Source: an uncultured bacterium (GTDB lineage: Bacteria > Verrucomicrobiota > Kiritimatiellia > RFP12 > UBA1067). From it: a stretch of 50,348 nucleotides of DNA. The position numbers were made by a program, and so were the translations under genes. Position 1 is the first letter of the stretch. Each line of letters opens with the position of its first letter. The notes beneath the pieces were generated by a model. That model searched no databases. It had not been told where the DNA came from and worked only from the letters and a program-made list of their open reading frames with translations. Location of the stretch: contig CACXPT010000055.1 in the NCBI GenBank assembly GCA_902769585.1, forward strand, positions 1 through 50,348, written 5' to 3'. Shown here in pieces: positions 46,823-50,348 of this stretch.

Positions 46823-48076
46823 TCACAGAAGCCATGGGGCGCGATTCGAGCGGATGAGGCGCTTGCAGGCCTCCTCGTCGCCGGGGAACGTGCATGTGGC
46901 GAGGTCGAACTTCAGCTCGCGGTTCAGGTGGTATGCCACCGTGGCCGCGTGGCAGGCGACGTGCGAAAAGTGGAGCGCGTCCGCAGGCGCGCTCGCGCGC
47001 AGGCGCGAACGCACGCAGGCGACGAACTCCGCCGGATGCGCCACGGGGCGCGTCCAGCTCTCGTGGCGGATCGAATGCCCCTCCAGGAGAAGCGGGTCGC
47101 TCACGTAAACGCTGCCGGAGTCGTCGGTCTCCACCCATCCCTCGTCGCCCTCCAGGCGTATGGCGCAGGAGTCCTTGAATCCGTTCCGCCGCATCACCAT
47201 CTTAAGCCCGTCGGGATAGAACGCATGCAGCTCGGTCTCCGATACCGGCACGTAGCGCGTAGGTGCGGTCAGCTCGCGCCCGAGCGCCAGCTGGCAGAGA
47301 TCGACGGTGTGCGACCCCCACTCGGTGAGGTCGCCGTGGAAGTCGTACTGCTGATGCCAGCCGCCACGGACGTACTGCTCGTTGTAGGGGCGCATGGGCG
47401 CCGCTCCGATCCACATGTCCCAGTCGATCACGTCCTTCGGGGGAAGCGGCTGCTCCGGCAGGTAGGTGTTCGTGCGGCTGCGGCCCATGCCCGCCATGCC
47501 GGCGTGCACGGTGTGGACGCGCCCGAGGCGGCCGGACGAGGCCAGCTTCATCGCGGTGACGAAGTTGCCCACGTTGCGGCGCTGCACGCCCCCCTGGTAG
47601 ATGCGCTGGTACAGCTCCGAGGCGCGCATCACGGCCTCGCCCTCGGCGATCGAAAGGGCGATGGGCTTCTCGCAGTAGACGTCCTTGCCCGCACGCATCG
47701 CGGCGATGGAGAGGCGGGCGTGCCAGCGGTCGCCCGTGGCGATGTAGAGCGCGTCGATGTCCGGGCGCGCGAGGAGCTCGCGGAAGTCAGAGTACGCCAC
47801 GCAGTCATTGTTGCCGTTGTAGTCGTCCACGGCCTTCTTCGCCGCCGCGCGGCGTTCGCCTATCGCGTCGCAGACGGCGAGGAACCGCACTCCGGGCTGC
47901 CCTTGGAACACCGGCAGCATCTGCCTGCAGCGTCCGCCGTAGCCGATGATCGCCATGGTCACCGTGCGGGACGGCGGCACGGCAGCCTGCGCCGCAGTGC
48001 GGCGGATCGGCAGCATGCACGCCGCCGCCGATCCAATTGCCAGGAATTCGCGCCGATTCAATCGCTGGATTTTCAT
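46823..48076 (-). CDS. Tat-exported Gfo/Idh/MocA family oxidoreductase
   Basis: A 417-residue NAD(P)-dependent sugar oxidoreductase-like protein. The N terminus has a twin-arginine signal (LNRREFLAIGSAAA). The Rossmann motif is MAIIGYGGRCRQMLPVF (residues 41-57), followed by DALYIATGDRWHA and the family hallmark DVYCEKPIALSIAEGE (EKP lysine). The C-terminal half contains DLTEWGSHTVDLCQLAL with the conserved histidine. Exported members with retained cofactor are known and include glycoside-active enzymes. The ATG is 7 nt from TGGTATAAT, a leaderless arrangement. It probably belongs functionally with the adjacent GH78 and agarase-like genes. Confidence 0.87.
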   Translation of the reverse strand: MKIQRLNRREFLAIGSAAACMLPIRRTAAQAAVPPSRTVTMAIIGYGGRCRQMLPVFQGQPGVRFLAVCDAIGERRAAAKKAVDDYNGNNDCVAYSDFRELLARPDIDALYIATGDRWHARLSIAAMRAGKDVYCEKPIALSIAEGEAVMRASELYQRIYQGGVQRRNVGNFVTAMKLASSGRLGRVHTVHAGMAGMGRSRTNTYLPEQPLPPKDVIDWDMWIGAAPMRPYNEQYVRGGWHQQYDFHGDLTEWGSHTVDLCQLALGRELTAPTRYVPVSETELHAFYPDGLKMVMRRNGFKDSCAIRLEGDEGWVETDDSGSVYVSDPLLLEGHSIRHESWTRPVAHPAEFVACVRSRLRASAPADALHFSHVACHAATVAYHLNRELKFDLATCTFPGDEEACKRLIRSNRAPWLL

Positions 48077-48083
48077 GGCGAAA

Positions 48084-48092
48084 ATTATACCA
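48084..48092 (-). promoter_or_regulatory. Extended -10 promoter of the Gfo/Idh/MocA gene
   Basis: TGTGG-TATAAT on the minus strand (-10 at 48089-48084) followed by TTTCGCC and the ATG at 48076. The TAA inside the -10 is also the stop codon of the upstream potassium channel gene. Confidence 0.55.
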
Positions 48093-49047
48093 CATTTCCC
48101 CTGTGGGAACCTGGTCGCTTATCTGCGTTTGCCGCCGAAAGTTTCTCGAGTTTCTCGACAATGGCCTTGAGCATCTCGCCGTGCTCTCGCAGGATGCGGT
48201 CATGGTCGTCATCCCTGCCACGCTGACGCGCCAGCTCGTTGTCATGCTCCATGTCCTTTTCGCGCTGCCGCTTCAGCTCCCGTGCCGTTTCCGTGTTGCG
48301 AGCGATCCGTTCCGTAAGCCCCGACGTGATGATTCCCGTTGGAATCGCCAGCGCCGCGATGCCGGAAAAGGCGATGCATGCCCCCAGAATCCGGCCAAGC
48401 GTCGTCACAGGGTATATGTCGCCATAGCCGACAGTCGTCAATGTCGACACCGCCCACCATAATCCCGAGAACGCGTTGCGGAAGACGTCTGGCTGAGCAT
48501 CGTGCTCTACGGTAAACATAAGAAGCGAAGACACGAGCATCAGAAGGACAACAAAGAACAGAGATCCGATCAGCTCGCTTTTTTTCGCAACCAGCACATC
48601 TCCAAGCGTCCTGAGCGCGTCGAAGTACCGGTTAAGCTTCAGTATCCTCAGCAACCGAACAAGCCGCAACGCCCGAAGCGCCAACATGGAACACGGAAGG
48701 AACATCGGGAGCCAGAACGGAAGAATCGCAGCCAGATCGATAAGCGCCATGGCCGAAAATAGGTACTTGATGCGGGAGGCGAAGAACCCTTTGTCGGGAT
48801 AGAGCAGATCAGCTGTCAGTATCCGCAGAAGATACTCGACGGAAAACACGATTGACGCGAACTGCTCAAACCTGTAGAGCGCACGCAAGGCTGGCCTTGG
48901 CAAGCCGAACGTCACGGCAAACACCGAGACGACGCTCATCAGGATGAGCATCGTTATCATCACGTCGAAAACCCGGCTAGCTATAGACTGCCCACGATTC
49001 GGCTGGATGATCTCGAAAATCTTCCGGCGCATGTTTCCAGATGACAT
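48085..49047 (-). CDS. Voltage-gated potassium channel
   Basis: A 320-residue six-helix channel. S1-S3 span residues 25-115, the S4 sensor is RALRLVRLLRILKLNR (residues 125-140) with arginines every third position, and the pore has the selectivity filter TVGYGD (205-210) before S6. The C-terminal 75 residues are highly charged and coiled-coil-like (RELKRQREKDMEHDNELARQ). This matches bacterial Kv-type channels and tetramerises by family knowledge. It begins 10 nt after the upstream glycosidase stop without a clear SD sequence. No accessory gene suggests a special role beyond membrane potential or potassium control. Confidence 0.9.
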   Translation of the reverse strand: MSSGNMRRKIFEIIQPNRGQSIASRVFDVMITMLILMSVVSVFAVTFGLPRPALRALYRFEQFASIVFSVEYLLRILTADLLYPDKGFFASRIKYLFSAMALIDLAAILPFWLPMFLPCSMLALRALRLVRLLRILKLNRYFDALRTLGDVLVAKKSELIGSLFFVVLLMLVSSLLMFTVEHDAQPDVFRNAFSGLWWAVSTLTTVGYGDIYPVTTLGRILGACIAFSGIAALAIPTGIITSGLTERIARNTETARELKRQREKDMEHDNELARQRGRDDDHDRILREHGEMLKAIVEKLEKLSAANADKRPGSHRGNVV

Positions 49048-49057
49048 TGAGAATCCG

Positions 49058-50348
49058 CTATTTGATCTCGTCGGGGATCAGGAATCCGCACCAGCGCCCG
49101 TCCGGCAACCTGCGCGTGCGTGCGCTGAATATCTTGCCGTCAAGATCGACCATGCCCACATCCGTGCGCATGGAGAGGCGCTTGAAGCTACCCAGGTCAG
49201 TCGGGCACGCGAGGGTATGCGTGGGATATTCCTTGTTGCTGTAGCAACCGAAGAGGAACTGCCCACGCACGAAAGCTGCGGCCTGGATGCCAAGCACCGT
49301 GTAGCCGGTCTCAAGGACATGACGCTTCACGAAGATGAAGTCGGGCGTGTACTCGTACACGTAGTTCCTCACGTGCGTCGGCGGCAGGCCGCCGATCACG
49401 TAGAATGTGCCGTCGCGGAAGGTGATGCCACCCGCGCCGTGAACAAGCTCCGGCACAGGATACTTCTTCTTGAGCGAGAGGTCATTCGTGTCGTAGGCCC
49501 ACACCCAGCTCACTCCGCCCGTCTCCGTGTTGAACTTTCCGAGGTTCACCGCGATGTAGAGCGTCCCGTCGACCACGCAGCAGTCGCCCTGATGCGACGG
49601 CTGGCGCGTGGAGGCGACCACGTGTCCCTTGAGGTCCGTCTTCACGATCGACTTCGTGAAGGGCCAGTAGATGAACTTCCCGTCCGTGGCGGTGCCCTGC
49701 AGATGGCCGTCGTACTCGCCTTCGCAGAGGATCGCGCCTGCAGGCAGGCTTGCGCGCGGATCGACCTTCGCCTGCTTGTCCTTCTTGGCTTTCTTCTTCC
49801 CGTCCTTGCCCCAGCGCCGCTGGTACATGGTGGCCGCCACGTCGCGCGCGGCCTGCACGAGCTCCGGATACGGCACGTCGGCCACGTTCAGGAAGCCGAT
49901 CTGGTAGTTCTCGCCGTCGGAGCGGCCCGTGAGGGCCTGGTCCTGCCACTGGAACCAGTGCGTGCCCACGTAACGCGGATGGTCGAGGCAGGCGTTGACG
50001 AAGTCGCGGTAGCACTGCGCGCGCTCGTTCTGGTCGCGCGTCGGGACGAGGCCGGTGTGGAACATGCCGCGGTCGAGCGCGCCGAAGTGGAACTCGCCGT
50101 TGATCATCGGCTTGTCCTCGGCGTCGGGCGGCAGATCCTTGGTCGGACGCCGATTGTAGATGTTCACGCTCACCACGTCGCAGTGGCGCGCCGCCGCGCG
50201 GTAGATCACGTCCGTGCCCCACGCGATGCGACAGCCGAGGTAGAGGTGATTGGGCAGCTCCTCCTTGAGCACGCGGCGGATGGTGCTGAAGTACTTCTCG
50301 GCCACGTCCTTCATGCGCTCCTCGCCGTTCCAGGAGAGCTCGTTGTCC
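49058..50348 (-). CDS. Agarase-like glycoside hydrolase fused to a propeller-like domain, 5' end missing
   Basis: The 3' 429 codons of a larger gene that enters from the right edge. The first part is the end of a TIM-barrel glycosidase: HLYLGCRIAWG, CDVVSVNIYNRRP, then KPMINGEFHFGALD (probable nucleophile Glu) and VGTHWFQWQDQALTGR, a pattern seen in beta-agarase and GH42-like enzymes. After a lysine-rich linker (GKDGKKKAKKDKQAKV) comes a repeated beta-rich domain (FIYWPFTKSIVKTDLKGHVV, GTLYIAVNLGKF, GTFYVIGGL) that looks like a beta-propeller. The true start lies outside the window; the ATG at 50314 is internal. Substrate is inferred to be a galactan. Confidence 0.75.
   Translation of the reverse strand, partial: DNELSWNGEERMKDVAEKYFSTIRRVLKEELPNHLYLGCRIAWGTDVIYRAAARHCDVVSVNIYNRRPTKDLPPDAEDKPMINGEFHFGALDRGMFHTGLVPTRDQNERAQCYRDFVNACLDHPRYVGTHWFQWQDQALTGRSDGENYQIGFLNVADVPYPELVQAARDVAATMYQRRWGKDGKKKAKKDKQAKVDPRASLPAGAILCEGEYDGHLQGTATDGKFIYWPFTKSIVKTDLKGHVVASTRQPSHQGDCCVVDGTLYIAVNLGKFNTETGGVSWVWAYDTNDLSLKKKYPVPELVHGAGGITFRDGTFYVIGGLPPTHVRNYVYEYTPDFIFVKRHVLETGYTVLGIQAAAFVRGQFLFGCYSNKEYPTHTLACPTDLGSFKRLSMRTDVGMVDLDGKIFSARTRRLPDGRWCGFLIPDEIK

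Noticed and set aside
44540-48226. 1228-residue open frame on the plus strand
   Set aside because: It is antisense to the GH78 and Gfo/Idh/MocA genes and has the Arg/His/Ala-rich composition of a shadow frame in high-GC DNA; no motif is seen.

Overview
The window is high-GC, densely coded DNA from a diderm bacterium (Kdo genes for lipopolysaccharide). The gene content points to the PVC superphylum, most likely a Kiritimatiellota-like anaerobe: many Tat-exported Gfo/Idh/MocA, enolase-like and DUF362 proteins, a hydrazine-synthase-alpha-like haem protein fused to a sulfatase-modifying-factor-like domain, secreted glycan-active proteins, a PATR beta-helix protein and part of a Tad system. The taxon is inferred from gene content only; no rRNA is present.

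Layout. 1-5804 (minus): a lipid and envelope block fabH-fabF-fabZ-recJ-kdsB-kdsA. 5928-7691 (plus): trxA and tyrS. 7692-15836 (minus): a 1080-residue haem/FGE-like fusion, then a 1295-residue SGNH plus beta-helix protein coupled to an ABC permease. 15910-20001 (plus): DUF362 protein, membrane polyferredoxin, GspE/PilB ATPase, tRNA-Ser(GGA). 20106-22267 (minus): Tat-exported enolase-superfamily protein and NifU-like scaffold. 22268-25375: an accessory island of small DUF4160/DUF2442 genes, gene remnants, palindromes and direct repeats. 25376-31010: uxaA-like dehydratase, methyltransferase, phosphofructokinase, and metK behind a structured leader. 31023-32725: a lower-GC AAA ATPase flanked by 40-bp direct repeats. 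32736-36875 (minus): an overlapping four-gene operon (amidase, DoxX-barrel fusion, DoxX, Tat-exported barrel paralogue). 36924-40389 (plus): cpaB, FHA-cpaF, tadB. 40396-50348 (minus): PATR protein, secreted tyrosine phosphatase, GH78 rhamnosidase-like enzyme, Gfo/Idh/MocA oxidoreductase, voltage-gated potassium channel and a truncated agarase-like glycosidase, fitting polysaccharide breakdown.

Three patterns are shared across the window. First, many promoters are an extended -10 (consensus TGTGGTATAAT followed by NTCCGC); at seven genes the start codon lies only 6-7 nt after the -10 box, which predicts leaderless mRNAs. Second, arrays of 7-9 nt repeats (CTTTCAC, CCAAGCA, CCTAGTG, CTACCAA, TTTCGTGTA and others) sit at stop codons, between genes and inside three coding sequences, often with an inverted copy nearby. 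Third, a palindrome family (GGGAGG followed by an 18-20 nt hairpin of variable sequence) fills intergenic space and has entered reading frames. Three small accessory modules are bracketed by direct repeats, two of them built from these elements.
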